From: Neoarius graeffei
Taxonomy: Eukaryota; Chordata; Actinopteri; Siluriformes; Ariidae
Length of the DNA stretch: 64,000 bases
Assembly (NCBI RefSeq): GCF_027579695.1
Contig: NC_083590.1
Coordinates: 20,156,610 to 20,220,609 of the forward strand
Direction of reading: 5' to 3'
Part shown: positions 47,102 through 60,827 of the stretch, piece after piece
Numbering within the stretch: the first letter of the stretch is position 1
How the letters are laid out: every line of letters starts with the position of its first letter
The notes under the pieces: model-generated
What the model saw: the letters and a program-made list of their open reading frames with translations, nothing else
The model's database searches: none
What the model was told of the DNA's origin: nothing
Program-made: the position numbers and the translations under genes

Positions 47102-49184
47102 ACATGGTACATAACTGAGTATCAGACCATACCCATACCTAGTTTGCATTGTATCTTGATTTCCACAGATTAAACTTTATCGAGAGCTCAGAAGACCTTT
47201 ATACTTCGCAAATTTTTTTGGTTTGGTGTGTTGCAGGCTACAGGCTCGATGCTGTCGGCACTCATCAGCATGTTTAGACTGAGCACCATAATGTTCTAAA
47301 TTACTTCTGGAATTAGCAGCTTCGCTTGGGGTTGTTTCTTAAATCTGCATGCTAGAGAGTTTGGACCAATGGATTTTTTTTTTCTTTTTTGGATGAAACC
47401 TAATTGCTAAAAAAAAGTGGTAGCCAAATTGGAACATCATGATTTAAAACTCTTACATCACCACACTCTTGAGTTCTGATTGGTCAGATGATGATGATTC
47501 ATTTTCTGCATTAACTGTAGTGCTCGCTATAAGGCAAGTCTCAGGCAAGTCATCTGATTTTCTAATATGTTATCATTTCTATAATAACGGCTCATTCACA
47601 GGGTCTTGCATTGTAGACGCTCCAAGTGATCTAACACTAATAAATGGATTTATATGATAAAGTTTTCAGGAGGGAGCTGTTTAGTTAACATTTCTGGAAG
47701 GAGTCTCCAGTGTCAGTGCTTTATAACAGTCAGATATAAAGCTGTAACTTCAGGTTTTCCACCGTTGGCATTTAAAAAAGTGCTACTTCATGAGTGTGAG
47801 ATACAGCAGGGTGTATCCTGATGCAAAGTCCCATAAGAGCTGAAAACGATCATTGCTAACAAACCAGCATTCAGGATATGATGGCCTCTGGTGGCAAAAC
47901 GGAGGATTATCATTTGGTTGGAGCGAAATATCATGACTCATATTTATTTGTAATTGTTTTGTCTTTATTCTCACTTATATTGTGATATTGACTGGTGAGA
48001 TCACTTTGAAAGTGCAATCATGTTATAGTCTGAAAGTAAATTATTGATTTTAATATTTTATTAAACCATTAGAATCGTCTTAATGTCATCTTATGCTGTG
48101 ACCATTGATATGGATTCTTGTCAGACATTTTTTCCTCCTGTATTAGCTAATTCTGTGGTAAAAAATTTTAACTCTGTTTTAAAATCCAAACATTGCCAGC
48201 AAAGAATTCTAGAAACAAAATTAAGCTTTGCCTGGGATGAGAGACATTTTTATATACTAAAGTGAGTGTTGTTCATTGTGTGGGTAATTAATTACAAAGT
48301 AGTGCCAATATATTGAAATAAATAAATGGTTAAGCAATTATCATTATACGAAAGTGTCACATTAACATTGATGTTTGTGTATATTTTCAGTCCCAGTCAT
48401 TGGTCTGTTATGGACAGGCCGTGCCTGTCTCTGTGTGCAGCTGATGACGAGTGTGTTCCTCTCACACAAAGGCCTCATTCATCTCTAAGCTTAGTCCAGC
48501 TTATGTATTTATATAACCACACTCCATTCACATTTACACTGGGAGAATAAATACATAAATCTATCATAACCCCTGCTGTGTGTATCAGTTCATACTGTGG
48601 CACTGTGAGTAATTATGTCAACTGATTTTCAGTGCATCTCCCTCAGGATATTTAGTAAGGCTGTTTCTGTAGGTCACTGCCGTAATCATTTAATCAGTGT
48701 GAGCTCAACTCATTCGTTCTGCCATCAGCCTTATATAAGAACGACTGACAGGATGTCGCTTGTTCACAAACCCTGCTAAAAGAAGCTCACACTGCTCACT
48801 GATTTGCTAAAATAACTTCAGCTCTGTTCCTCGATCTGTGTTTTGTTTCATTCACTGCTGAAAAACACAATACAGCGTGAAAAATTACTACTGCTGCTGT
48901 ACGTCATGCTTCTGTCCCAGTTTACATGGAGAAACTAATTCCACAACCCAAACATACCATCCAATGGCAAAATCTACACTGGAACAAAATCCTCCAAAAG
49001 ACTGATGTCAAGAGTACTCATTAAATTAGTCATTAAACCTGTACAATAGAGAAAATTACAAGTTTTAATGTTATTCATTTATTATTATTTTTTTTTACAA
49101 AATAGAAATGGCAAAAAAACCATACATAATTTCCAATCATTATTTTTAAAAGGATTCAAGTGTCATTTATTATTTTGTAACTTT

Positions 49185-49220
<36 letters not shown>

Positions 49221-51553
49221 GTCAAGGTAAGTGAACACATTCAAAAAAAAACCAAACAATTAAAAAACAATTCATTGAAAGAAAAAAACAACAAGTTTAG
49301 CTTTCCTGAGTAATAAACTAAGCTACACATACCCAATCATCATTCATTTAAGCGAGCTAGTACTCAGTGCCTGGACCCTAAATAAAAACTAGTGCTCTAG
49401 CTCGATGTTCCTAGACTTAATCAGACTCGTGCAAATAAAAAATATCACAAACATAAAAAAAATCAATTTCTGATAAATACAGGTGTTTACATTTCATAGA
49501 AAGGGAAAAAAACCAACAAACAAAAGACAGACAATAGTGTCAGGGTTTACCAAATGAAACACATCGAGATAATGGATAAAAGGATGCAAAAATGAATGTA
49601 CAAGACAAAAACCCATGACCAAAAAAAACCAACCCTACACACACCCCACAGAAACCCATCATGAGCGTGTGCAGGCTGTTGATCAGGGTGAATGCTAACT
49701 CTCTCTCTCCTGTATTGTTATCTGATGATTTACTCCGAGTCATATCACAAGGGAGTGATGTAAAATCTCTCAACCCAACACCCACCATCAATCACAAAGC
49801 ACAGACAGCACACTGTTCACTGTGTCAGTGATTTGATCAGAATAGTAAGTGAGGCTTTACTGCCTCCTAATGGCTGAATAAAAACATTAATAACTGACAA
49901 TATTTCATCTGGGAGTGAGCTTTGCTTCATAGACCAGTAAAAAGACATGACATAGCAAGCACAGTAATACAATATGACCTTCCTAATGCTTCATATACAC
50001 CTTCCTCAAAGAGCTTCTATCATTCAGTTATTTATCTTAAAATATATTCTTCACTAGCTACAGTGAACCTAAAAGGACATGTCTGTCAGTATGAAAGTAA
50101 AGGCAGTAGATGGTTGTTCCTGTGAGTCTAAAGAGTTAAAATATCCAGAGGTTTTTAAAAAATGACTCGGATTACAATGACCCGAGATTTTTAAAATGAG
50201 AACCCAATACATCTGTTATTGTAAAACAAAAAACATTTGATTCTATTGAAGTTGTGCAAAACTATAAAACAATGAGAATTAATGTTCGTGTGAATGGTAA
50301 AGTGCATTCTTTATGCCTGGGTAGTCTGGCTTTTATAAACCATTATCCATGACAAAAATATTTTAAAGCTTATTTGTGGCTCAGACTGGGCCTCGGGTAT
50401 TGTAAGAAAAGTAGGACCCCCCCCCCAAAAAAAAAAAAAACCAAGGATTCTCATTCTTTACTTAGACTGAAGAGAAGATTTGTGCAAATATCTATAGAGA
50501 TGAAAGTGGAGCAAAGAAAAAAAACCCTGAACTTTTGAAAGTCAAACTAAGATGGGGGGCGCAACGTCCCCCGAAAATATTTTAATAACATAACACGCAA
50601 AACCCTGCATTCTAGTGCATTTTAGTACTTATTTTCACTAAAACAAGTTATAACTTTTAAGCCTTTTTCTTTCATGTACATTAATGATTAACATGTCAGA
50701 AATATCAAATTTAATTCCCTGAGTTAATGAGTAATTTTCAGGAGTGCATTTAGAAAACGCGGTGATTTTCCTGCTACACAGTTCATTACTTTGAAAAAAA
50801 TCAGACAGTTGAAGGTAAACTCAGCAAAATCCCAAACCAGCACTGTTAAAAAGTAAAGGTCTGTTAGAGTTTCTAAAGCTTTCAGGTTTCAATGTTGGGG
50901 ACATTGATAAACGAGGCTCAATCTTTTATCAGAGTTGTGTGTTTGCAGAAGCTAAAGTGAACTAAACATTTCCAATTCATATTTATGCGAGTTGAAGCCA
51001 ATTGTTTACATTAGTTCGTATTGTCTGTAAATTTAAACACACCAATGCATACCAAATTTCTCATGTAAATCAGGGGCGTAGCTAGGATTTTTCAAGGTGT
51101 GTGTGTGTCACACACTGACTGGCAGCCTGAGTACATTATGTAACAAAAAATAATTACCATTGCTGGTTATAGGCAGCTTAGAAACCGGCTCTTCCATTAT
51201 TGCTGTTTCTTCCACGTTTTCTTGATGTTGTGTTCTAGAAACGGCACTAAAACTTAGCTTCGAAACCACAAAATGCAACTTTGATGGAAAACATAATAAA
51301 TGGCTTACCTCTCTTCACATCGAAAGAAGGAGGAAAGTTTTGCTTGTTTTGACATGGCGAATTATTAACACGAGGGAATGCTTGTAATTTGCAACTAAAA
51401 AGACTGCAGCTACACTGGCAGCTTGAACATGCTTTCTAGTGCGATTGTGTTGCGCTGCGCAGAACGGTGTCAGTCCTGCACGCCTTAGCTCGTGCACCTG
51501 AAGGCGCGCCTAACGAGCTCCGGCACACGCGCCGTTAACAAAGAACACCTGTC
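47097..51553. other. No gene seen
   Basis: 4.4 kb of AT-rich DNA downstream of the MHC gene, with an AAT microsatellite and homopolymer runs. Open frames are short and unconvincing; part could be 3' untranslated sequence. Confidence 0.5.
49187..49220 (+). repeat. (AAT)n microsatellite
   Basis: About 11 AAT units. Confidence 0.97.
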
Positions 51554-51559
51554 TTTAAT
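51554..51559 (-). terminator. Possible poly(A) signal of the MHC class I-like gene
   Basis: ATTAAA on the minus strand about 250 bases past the stop codon at 51805. It is the commonest variant of AATAAA, but such hexamers occur often by chance in AT-rich DNA. Confidence 0.25.
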
Positions 51560-51804
51560 CAATGAACTATGTTTGGGCTGTTTAAGCACTGCGCCCATGC
51601 AAGGACGATGCGAAGTATTACGCCATGTCTAGGAACGTGAAAAATCCAAAAAATAAATTTCTCCATTTGGAAAACCGGAGATTTTCAAGAGTTTTGTCAA
51701 ATTTCCGGGTAAATCCGGAAGACTTTCATCCCTGTATCTAAGAAGAAATGGCTAGGCCTGAGGACTGTAGGAGTTCGAGGTTGAGGATAGACAGCTCGAT
51801 CTTC

Positions 51805-51833
51805 TCATGAGTCGTCACTTTCAGTCACAGTGT
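51805..51833 (-). CDS. MHC class I-like heavy chain, last coding exon (cytoplasmic tail)
   Basis: This is the last coding exon of the class I gene whose other exons lie upstream at 52099-62036. On the minus strand a pyrimidine-rich tract ending GCAG precedes it, and it enters in phase 1. It encodes the short acidic tail DTVTESDDS followed by TGA at 51807-51805. Together with the preceding exon the cytoplasmic tail is only about 15 residues. Serine and threonine next to aspartate or glutamate is common in class I tails, but no endocytic tyrosine motif is visible. A variant poly(A) signal (ATTAAA on the minus strand, 51559-51554) lies about 250 bases downstream and could end the transcript. The exon call rests on the acceptor, the phase match and the immediate in-frame stop. 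Confidence 0.72.
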
Positions 51834-52098
51834 CTGCGAGGAACCACAAAAAAAAAAACAGATTCAGTTCATCATGTTGAACATGGCTTGAATTGAACTG
51901 TAACAAGAGTTCAGACCTGAATAAGGTTTTAAGGTGCACAATAATTAATTGTGGAAGATTGTGAGTAATTATTATAACTTTATAACTTGTATATTCAGTG
52001 TCGGTCTTTGAAAAAGGAGAGAGAATAACGAGACGCTGATCTCTGACCTTCCACACTGATCAAAGTTATTAGTTAATCATTAGAGTTCAACTGCCCAC

Positions 52099-52203
52099 CT
52101 TTACTTTTAATGAAGCATCGTATTACAAGCCCAACTACAGCAACCATGAAAATGCAGCCAAGGATCATCAGAACAGGAAGCCGGAAGAGTTTCTCTTCTT
52201 TAC
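52099..52203 (-). CDS. MHC class I-like heavy chain, connecting/transmembrane exon
   Basis: A 105-base exon with acceptor TTGTAG and donor AAAG|GTGGGC on the minus strand, phase 1 at both ends like every other exon of this gene. It encodes a short charged connector (GKEEKLFR), a hydrophobic stretch of about 20 residues from LPVLMILG to VVGLVI, and then the basic stop-transfer sequence RCFIKSK. This is the arrangement expected of a type I membrane protein anchored in the plasma membrane, with the alpha domains outside the cell. It lies 576 bases downstream of the alpha-3 exon in transcription order. The segment is too short to appear as a clear open frame and was found from the splice sites and hydrophobicity. 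Confidence 0.8.
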
Positions 52204-52779
52204 CTACAAGTCAGAGAATATAAATGTGATCAGGCTAAGACATGGAAAGAAAAGGTCTCCTGTATTACAGGTGTTATGGGGGAGGGGGAACGGCACACAA
52301 ATGTAAGAAGTGTACAATTTACCTGAACACATTATTCAATGAATATAATATAACAAACAAACTGAACATCTAACATCACACCCCATCTAAAATAACAGAG
52401 CAAAGTATTTATTATCCATGTAATAACATATGAAGTATCGTACACCAGGACAGGATTAGACCAATATCTATACAATTGCCAGATGTAATATCCAGAGTAA
52501 TAACACTGTATATACCATATTATCTTTATATGACATATCCCGGATTATATATTCTACCCCAGATCATATACTGGATTAGATTAAATCATGAATATCATAG
52601 CCCAGGCCTTATAAGAGATAAAAAAAAAATTGCATTAGATTATATATTAAATATGTAACATCATATTCTTAGTCACTGATTAAAATAAAGGTAATAAAAT
52701 TTCCAAACACAAAGATCAAATTAATTATGCAAATATCGTTATTTAAATCACATTTTAAATAAAACACATAACTTCATAC

Positions 52780-53052
52780 CCCAGGTGACTGTAATATTTC
52801 CCTCGACGCTGCTGTGATACACTACACAGCTGTAGTGCTGATCTCCTGTGTTCTCCTCAGGTCTGATCACACTCCTTCTGGTCTGATACGTGCCATCACC
52901 ATTAGGCAGAACATCATTCGTCTCGATATCCTCCTGCTGTAAATCTGCCCTAATCCACTTCACCTGCACGGCTTTGGGGTAAAACCCAGTCACATGACAC
53001 GTGAGGAGAGTGGAACCAGCTCTCTGCTCCTCAAAAATCCTGACCTCTGGAG
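52780..53052 (-). CDS. MHC class I-like heavy chain, alpha-3 (Ig C1-set) exon
   Basis: A 273-base exon (91 codons, phase 1 at both ends; acceptor TTTTTCAG, donor TGGG|GTATGA) encoding a C1-set immunoglobulin domain. It starts APEVRIFEEQ, has the first cysteine in LLTCHVTGFYP and the second in HYSCVVYHSS, giving the conserved intradomain disulphide. The FYPK turn and the final TVTWG are typical of MHC constant domains. One N-glycosylation sequon (NIT) lies near the end. In class I molecules this membrane-proximal domain contacts beta-2-microglobulin and, in classical members, CD8. Class II chains have similar C1 domains, but the alpha-1 and alpha-2 exons upstream and the single membrane exon downstream favour class I. 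No stop codon or frameshift is visible. Confidence 0.92.
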
Positions 53053-53696
53053 CTGAAAAACAACAAAAAACCAAAACCATTTATACTTTATACACATAGT
53101 GTGTAAATATATAGAGAGAGAGCGCGAGAGCTGGTGATCTTTAAATGGAATATTATGTAAAGCTAATGGACCGTCTACATAATCAGCTCACAATATGTGT
53201 ATTAATTATACATATGCACATAATATATAAATGTGTGTCTGTGTGTGCGTAATAGTGCTCAGCGTAAATGAGTACACCCCCTTTGAAAAGTAACATTTTA
53301 AACAATATCTCAATGAACACAAAATTTCCAAAATGTTGAAAAGACAAAGTTTAATATAACATCTGTTTAACTTATAACATGAAAGTAAGGTTAATAATAT
53401 AACTTAGATTACACATTTTTCAGTTTTACTCAAATTAGGGTGGTGCAAAAATGAGTACACCCCACAACAAAAACTACTACATCTAGTACTTTGAATGGCC
53501 TCCATGATTTTTAATGACAGCACCAAGTCTTCTAGGCATGGAATGAACAAGTTGGCGACATTTTGCAACATCAATCGTTTTCCATTCTTCAACAACGACC
53601 TCTTTTAGTGACTGGATGCTGGATGGAGAGTGATGCTCAACTTGTCTCTTCAGAATTCCCCATAGGCGTTCGATTGGGTTCAGATCAGGAGACATA

Positions 53697-55286
53697 CAGT
53701 GCCTTGCAAAAGTATTCATACCCCTTGAACTTTTTCACATTTTTCCACTTTACAACCATGAACTTCAAAGTTTTTTATTGAGATTTTATGTGATAGACCA
53801 ACACAGAGTAGCACATTGTGAAGTGAAACAAAAATGATAAATGGTCTTCAAAATTTTAAACAAATAAAAATCTGAAAAATGTGGTGTGCATTAGTATTCA
53901 GCCCCCTGTACTCTGATACCTCTAAATACAATCCAGTGCAATCAATTGCCTTCAGAAGTCATCTAATTAGTTAATAGAGTCCTACTGTGTGTAATTTACT
54001 CTCAGCATAAATACACTTGTTCTGTGAAGGCCTCAGTGGTTTGTTAGAAACACTGAAGAACAAACAGCATCATGAAGACCAAAGAACTCGCCAGACAGGT
54101 CAGGGATAAAGTTCTGGAGAAGTTTAAAGCAGGGTTAGGTTATAAAAAAAAATATCCCAAGCTCTGAACATCTCAAGAAGCACTGTTCAATCCATCATTC
54201 AAAAATGGAAAAAGTATGGCACAACTGCAAACCTACCAAGACATGGCTGTCCACCTAAACTGAGAGAGTGAGCAAGGAGAGCACTGGTCAGAGAAGCAGC
54301 CAAGAGGCCCATGATCACTCTGGAGGAGCTGCAGAAATCCACAGCTCAGGTGGGAGAATCTGTGCACAGGACAACTATAAGTCGTACACTCCACAAATCT
54401 GGCCTTTTTGGAAGAGTGGCAAGAAGAAAGCCATTGTTGAAAGACAAGCATAAGAAGCCATGTAGGGGACACAGCAAACATGTGGAAGAAGTTGCTTTGG
54501 TCAGATGAGACCAAAGTTGAACTTTTTGGCCTAAATGCAAAGCGCCATGTGTGGCGGAAAACTAACACTGCTCATCACCCTGCACACACCATCCCCACTG
54601 TGAAACATGGTGGTGGCAGCATCATGCTATGGGGATGCTTTTCTTCAGCAGGGACAGGGAAGCTGGCCAGAGTTGATGGGAAGATGGATGGAGCTAAATA
54701 CAGGGCAATCCTGGAAGAAAACCTGTTGGAGGCTGCAAAAGACTTGAGACTGGGAAGGAGATTCACCTTCCAGCAAGACAATGACCCTAAACATACAGCC
54801 AGAGCTACAATGGAATGGTTTAGATCAAAGAATATTCATGTGTTAGAATGGCCCAGTCAAAGTCCAGACCTAAATCCCTTTGAGCATCTGTGGCAAGACT
54901 TGAAAATTGCTGTTCACAGACGCTCTCCATCCAATCTGGCTGAGCTTGAGCTATTTTGCAAAGAAGAATGGGCAAAAATTTCAGTGTCTAGATGTGCAAA
55001 GCTGGTAGAGACATACCACAAAAGACTTGCAGCTGTAATTGCAGCAAAAGGTGGCTCTACAAAGTATTGACGCAGGGGGGCTGAATACTAATGCACATCA
55101 CATTTTTCAGATTTTTATTTGTTTAAATTTTTGAAGACCATTTATCATTTTCGTTTCACTTCACAATTATGTGCGACTCTGTGTTGGTCTATCACATAAA
55201 ATCTCAATAAAAAACTTAAGTTCGTGGTTGTAAGGTGGAAAAATATGAAAAAGTTCAAGGGGTATGAATACTTTTGCAATGCACTG
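53697..55286 (+). mobile_element. Inner Tc1-like element nested in 53254-56471
   Basis: A 1590-base element flanked by TA (53695-53696, 55287-55288). Ends start CAGTGCCTTGCAAAAGTATT and, on the other strand, the near-identical CAGTGCATTGCAAAAGTATT. Removing it rejoins the transposase sequence of the outer element. Confidence 0.93.
54073..55070 (+). pseudogene. Tc1-like transposase, broken at the N-terminal half
   Basis: Starts MKTKELARQVRDKVLEKF at 54073. A shift at the A-run near 54155, a TGA near 54270 and a further shift near 54470 break the DNA-binding half. The catalytic half (54480-55070) is open: [27 protein letters not shown] and [12 protein letters not shown] give D, D and E, and the frame ends KGGSTKY. 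The usual isoleucine before the last E is phenylalanine here. Confidence 0.88.
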
Positions 55287-56540
55287 TACCTGGCCACTGA
55301 ATAACTTTCACCCTGTTCTTCTTCAGAAATCCAACAGTGGCCTTAGATGTGTGTTTGGGATCATTGTCATGTTGGAAAAGTGCACGACGACCAAGGGCAC
55401 GGAGTGATGGTAGCATCTTCTCTTTCAGTATAGAGCAATACGTCTGTGAATTCATGATGCCATCAATGAAATGCAGCTCCCCGACACCAGCAGCACTCAT
55501 GCAGCCCCACATAAGGACACTGCCACCACCATGTTTCACTGTAGGCACCAGGCATTTTTCTTTGTATTCCTCACCTTTGCGACGCCATACAGTTTTGAAG
55601 CCATCAGTTCCAAAAACATTTATCTTGGTTTCATCACTCCAGAGTATAGAGTCCCAGTAGTCTTCATCTTTGTCAGCATGGGCCCTGGCAAACACTAGGT
55701 GGGCTTTTTTGTGCCTGGGCTTTAGGAGAGGCTTCTTTCGTGGATGGCATCCATGCATGCCATTCCTCTGCAGTGTACGCCGTATTGTGTCACGGAAATA
55801 GTCACCCCAGTTTGGCTTTCTACTTCTTTAGATAACTGCAGTGAACTTGCATGCCGATTTTCTTCAACCCTTCTCATCAGAAGACGCTCCTGTCGAGGTG
55901 TTAACTTCTGTGGATGACCTGGACGTCTCTGTGAGATGGCTGCAGTTCCATCTTTCTTAAATTTTTGTACCACTTTTGCGACAGTATTCTGACTGATAAG
56001 TAAAGCTTTACTGATCTTCTTGTAGCCTTCACCTTTGTGGTGTAAAGAAATTATTTTCTTTGGGGAATTCTGAAGAGACAAGTTGTGCATCACTCTCCAT
56101 CCAGCATCCAGTCACTAAAAGAGATCATTGTTGAAGAATGGAAAAAGACTGATGTTGCAAAATGTCGCCAACTTGTTCATTCCATGCCTAGAAGACTTGG
56201 TGCTGTCATTAAAAATCATGGAGGCCATACAAAGTACTAGATGTAGTAGTTTTTGTTGTGGGGTGTACTCATTTTTGCACCACCCTAATTTGAGTAAAAC
56301 TGAAAAATGTGTAATCTAAGTTATATTATTAACCTTACTTTCACGTTATAAGTTAAACAGATGTTATATTAAACTTTGTCTTTTCAACATTTTGGAAATT
56401 GTTTGTGTTCATTGAGATATTGTTTAAAATGTTACTTTTCAAAGGGGGTGTACTCATTTACGCTGAGCACTGTGTTTTATAAAGTGCTGTTAGGATCAAA
56501 AGTTTAGACACAAATGGAGATGCTGATGCACATATCTTAC

Positions 56541-56819
56541 CTTTCTTCATGTTGACTGCAGGAGAATTCTCTAAGTAAATCTTAAGTTCATCAGAACAGG
56601 TCTTTTTGTAGTAAGACACTAGTTCGTCAATATCCTTCTCCCGAATCCTTTTATATTTGACGGCTTGAGGAACAGATGCGATGAATGCCTTACTGTCAAT
56701 ATCTAAACTTACGAAGTCCATCCCGTTGAACCCGTGAGTTAACAATCCCTTGACTGTGCCATCTGGATAGAGGTCACACTGAATGTAGGCTTGATATACA
56801 TTAATATTTGATAAGGTGC
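56541..56819 (-). CDS. MHC class I-like heavy chain, alpha-2 exon
   Basis: A 279-base exon with acceptor TGTATTACAG and donor AAAG|GTAAGA on the minus strand, phase 1 at both ends. It encodes a class I alpha-2 platform domain: a start NINVYQAYIQCDL, a middle DGTVKGLLTHGFNGMDF matching the beta-strand region, then FVSLDIDSKAFIASVPQAV leading into the helix. The two cysteines (YIQC and KKTC) match the conserved alpha-2 disulphide. The tryptophan expected near position 147 and the neighbouring Thr/Lys anchor residues of classical class I are not evident in the stretch after PQAV (KYKRIREKDIDELV), so ordinary peptide anchoring is doubtful. It is separated from alpha-3 by a 3.5-kb intron full of nested Tc1 elements and from alpha-1 by a 5-kb intron. 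The lineage within fish class I (U, Z, L, S, P) is not assignable by eye. Confidence 0.9.
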
Positions 56820-56894
56820 CTGTAATACAGAAGAAAATCAAAGGGCAGATGTTATCAGTGCAAGTTCACATCTGTTTATAAAACTAGAAACCTG

Positions 56895-56926
<32 letters not shown>

Positions 56927-58260
56927 TAAAGCCGCAAGCGGCCTCGACGGGCCCTCGCGCCAGCGGCCAAGGGGGGCGGGGGCATGCGTCCCCGCGAAAT
57001 ACCTTCCACAGCTTCCTCGGCAAGAGACATTACTCCCACAATGGCGACAAAGCACAGAATTGGACACATGGCAACAATAGGGTCTAGCACTGAACGGTGC
57101 TCGGGGCCTAATAATAATAGCGAAAGAGCACAAAATTTGGCGTATATGTCAGGTGAGCTATGAAGAGTTTGCGTATGAAGTTTGATGACAATTGAGTAAA
57201 TAGAAGATGAGATATAGATTTTTGAAGAATAAATTTTTTGGTTTTTCCCATGTCAGTAGGTGGCGCTATGCTGTACATGAGCGATAATGAGTTGGAAAAA
57301 TAAGTGTCTACAACAGCAACGTACTATCACAAGGTAGTGGTGTGAAGGAAAAGCATTATGCAATTATTAACCAAAAACCCGTTTTGGAGCAATTGCGTCG
57401 GCCAAAAACAGCGCCCCCCATGGACGAAAATTTCCAAAATGTGGTATACATGACATGGGAGGTAGAAAGAGGGTGGCCATGAAGTTTGACCAAATTTGAG
57501 GAAAGATTGGAATTTTTGCCCAAAAATAGCGCCCCCAGTGGCGAAATATCACAGAAAATGGACAACATGTCAGAAGCCCAATGAGTGATTTGCGTGTGAA
57601 GTATGAGCAGTTTTGAGCAATCAGAAGATTTGTTATGAATTTTTAAGCATGTAAAATTTTGCATCGAAAATTGATAGACGTATAACTTCTGAACGGTTTA
57701 TCCTACATGAAACGTATTTAGTAACTTTTGTCAGGCATGTCTGTAGATGATGTGTATCAATTTTGGTGACTTTCCTATGAACGGTCTAGGAGGAGTTGCG
57801 CCGTCTTCGTGGCCATGCAGTTCGCACAAAAGTGAAATTACCTCACTTCCTGTTGGGCGTGGCTAATGCATTGGCATTACATTCTTGTCCGGCTTAGTGA
57901 GATACATATGCGTACCAAATGGCATGCCACTACTACAAACTACATGGCACCCAGGCACCTTAATGCGGGAGGCCAAAATCACAACGACTTAGGGGGCGCT
58001 ATAGAGGCCCTGAGCCCCGGCCAAGTTTGGGCTTCTGGTTCTGAGTAGCGGTGGCAATTCTCGGAACTGGCGCCAAATTTCGTGCGGTTTCGCCCATGGC
58101 AAGTGCCCCGAAAATGGCCCAACAGCGGAGAAAAATAAAGAAGAAGAAGAAGACGGAAGAAGAAGAAGAAGAAGAAGAAGAAGAAGAAGACGGAAGAATA
58201 ATAATAGTGAACTCTTACAAGAACAATAGGGCCTTCGCCCATAGGGCTCGGGCCCTAATA
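56895..58260. repeat. Unclassified repeats bounded by AAT tracts
   Basis: An AAT microsatellite (56895-56926) is followed by GCCGCAAGCGGCCTCGACGG, then GC-rich and minimally coding sequence, an internal CTCGGGGCCTAATAATAAT near 57098, GTAGGTGGCGCTATG near 57257, a GAA tract (58138-58190), and an end AGGGCTCGGGCCCTAATAAT near 58240. It lies in the MHC intron. Confidence 0.7.
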
Positions 58261-58611
58261 ATATAATGAAATAAAACCATGCTGCTACCTACTAGACATA
58301 TTTTTAACTACAATATCAAATATGCTTAAAGTTCTGCTTAAATTATAGAATGTTAATCACAGTTATAGTCGGCTATTGAAAAATTTCTCACTTAAAACCA
58401 GTTTATATTTAAATGCTGAAGGACTGTCAGCTCATAGACCTTCACACTGCACCTACAAAAACTGCTAATGAGCAAGTGATTAAAGAAGACATTTTATAAA
58501 CTTTCTCTCATTGAGACTGACTTCAAGCACCGTGAGCACAGGCTAATATACTGTAATATGTATATTTAGGCACTGTCTAAAAGCAGAGCTCCTGATGAGT
58601 GTAAAACATGT

Positions 58612-58612
<1 letters not shown>

Positions 58613-58642
<30 letters not shown>

Positions 58643-58920
58643 TCTCACATTTTTTTAAACAAGAGTGCTCTGAGAGCACAATATCCCCCACTGGTAACTG
58701 TGCCATAACTCTGGTAAAATGTGACTGAATTGAACGAAATTGCAATATGTGTATTACCAACATATAACAAAGAATCCTGCCAAGTTTCATGAAATTCTTC
58801 CACGAAGTGTGAGAAGAGTTGATTTCAGAAGGTGAGTACCCTTCCCAGGATGGACAGACGGACAGACATCGCCATGACATAATCCCCCTTCAGGCCTTTC
58901 GGCCAGCGGGGGATAAAAAG
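58613..58920. repeat. Second repeat abutting an AAT tract
   Basis: AAT tract 58613-58637, then GAGTGCTCTGAGAGCACAAT, GGATGGACAGACGGACAGAC and an end GGCCAGCGGGGGATAAAAAG. No open frame of interest. Confidence 0.6.
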
Positions 58921-59173
58921 CAAATTAAAAATAAGCACAGGATAAAAACCCATCTCTCTTATGTAAATAAAGATACCAATTTTTTGTTGTCCATTGGTCA
59001 AGTCTTGAGATACGTTGCCTTGCATTTACAATCAGGTTCCCTGCACTACCATATTCTCTTAAAGGAGATACGCAGAACCTATTATCCTATTTATTTTTAA
59101 ATACATTTCTGAGTGGATAGTATCTCCACCCTTGACTCTTGTATGCTGCATAAATGGGAATTAAAAAAACATA

Positions 59174-60827
<1,654 letters not shown>

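Larger units (their letters stand above)
53483..56093 (-). pseudogene. Transposase of the outer Tc1-like element, split in three
   Basis: N-terminal part 56093-55722 (KGEGYKKISKALLISQNTVA, GHPQKLTPRQERLLMRRVEE) gives two helix-turn-helix motifs. The next part 55758-55255, in another frame, has the first two catalytic aspartates ([19 protein letters not shown]). The C-terminal part 53719-53483 has SPDLNPIERLW with the third acidic residue and ends GGHSKY. A 1.6-kb Tc1 insertion separates the last two parts, and a frameshift separates the first two. The first ~10 codons of the N-terminal frame are antisense to the duplicated C-terminal sequence in the right arm, so the original start has probably been replaced. 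Confidence 0.85.
53254..56471 (-). mobile_element. Tc1-like element with 410-bp inverted arms, split by another Tc1
   Basis: Both ends read AGTGCTCAGCGTAAATGAGT when read inward. The inverted arms are about 410 bases (53254-53663 and 56062-56471), much longer than needed. A left TA overlaps at 53253-53254, but the matching right TA is not clear. Its transposase, on the minus strand, is interrupted by the element at 53697-55286. It lies in the intron between the MHC alpha-2 and alpha-3 exons. Confidence 0.88.

Noticed and set aside
48083..48265. Frame MSSYAVTIDMDSCQTFF
   Set aside because: Sixty codons in AT-rich DNA with no recognisable domain, repeat or splice context.
53404..53595. Identical 63-codon frames at 53404-53595 (-) and 56128-56319 (+)
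   Set aside because: Off-frame readings of the inverted arms of a Tc1 element; the real content is the transposase C-terminus in another frame.
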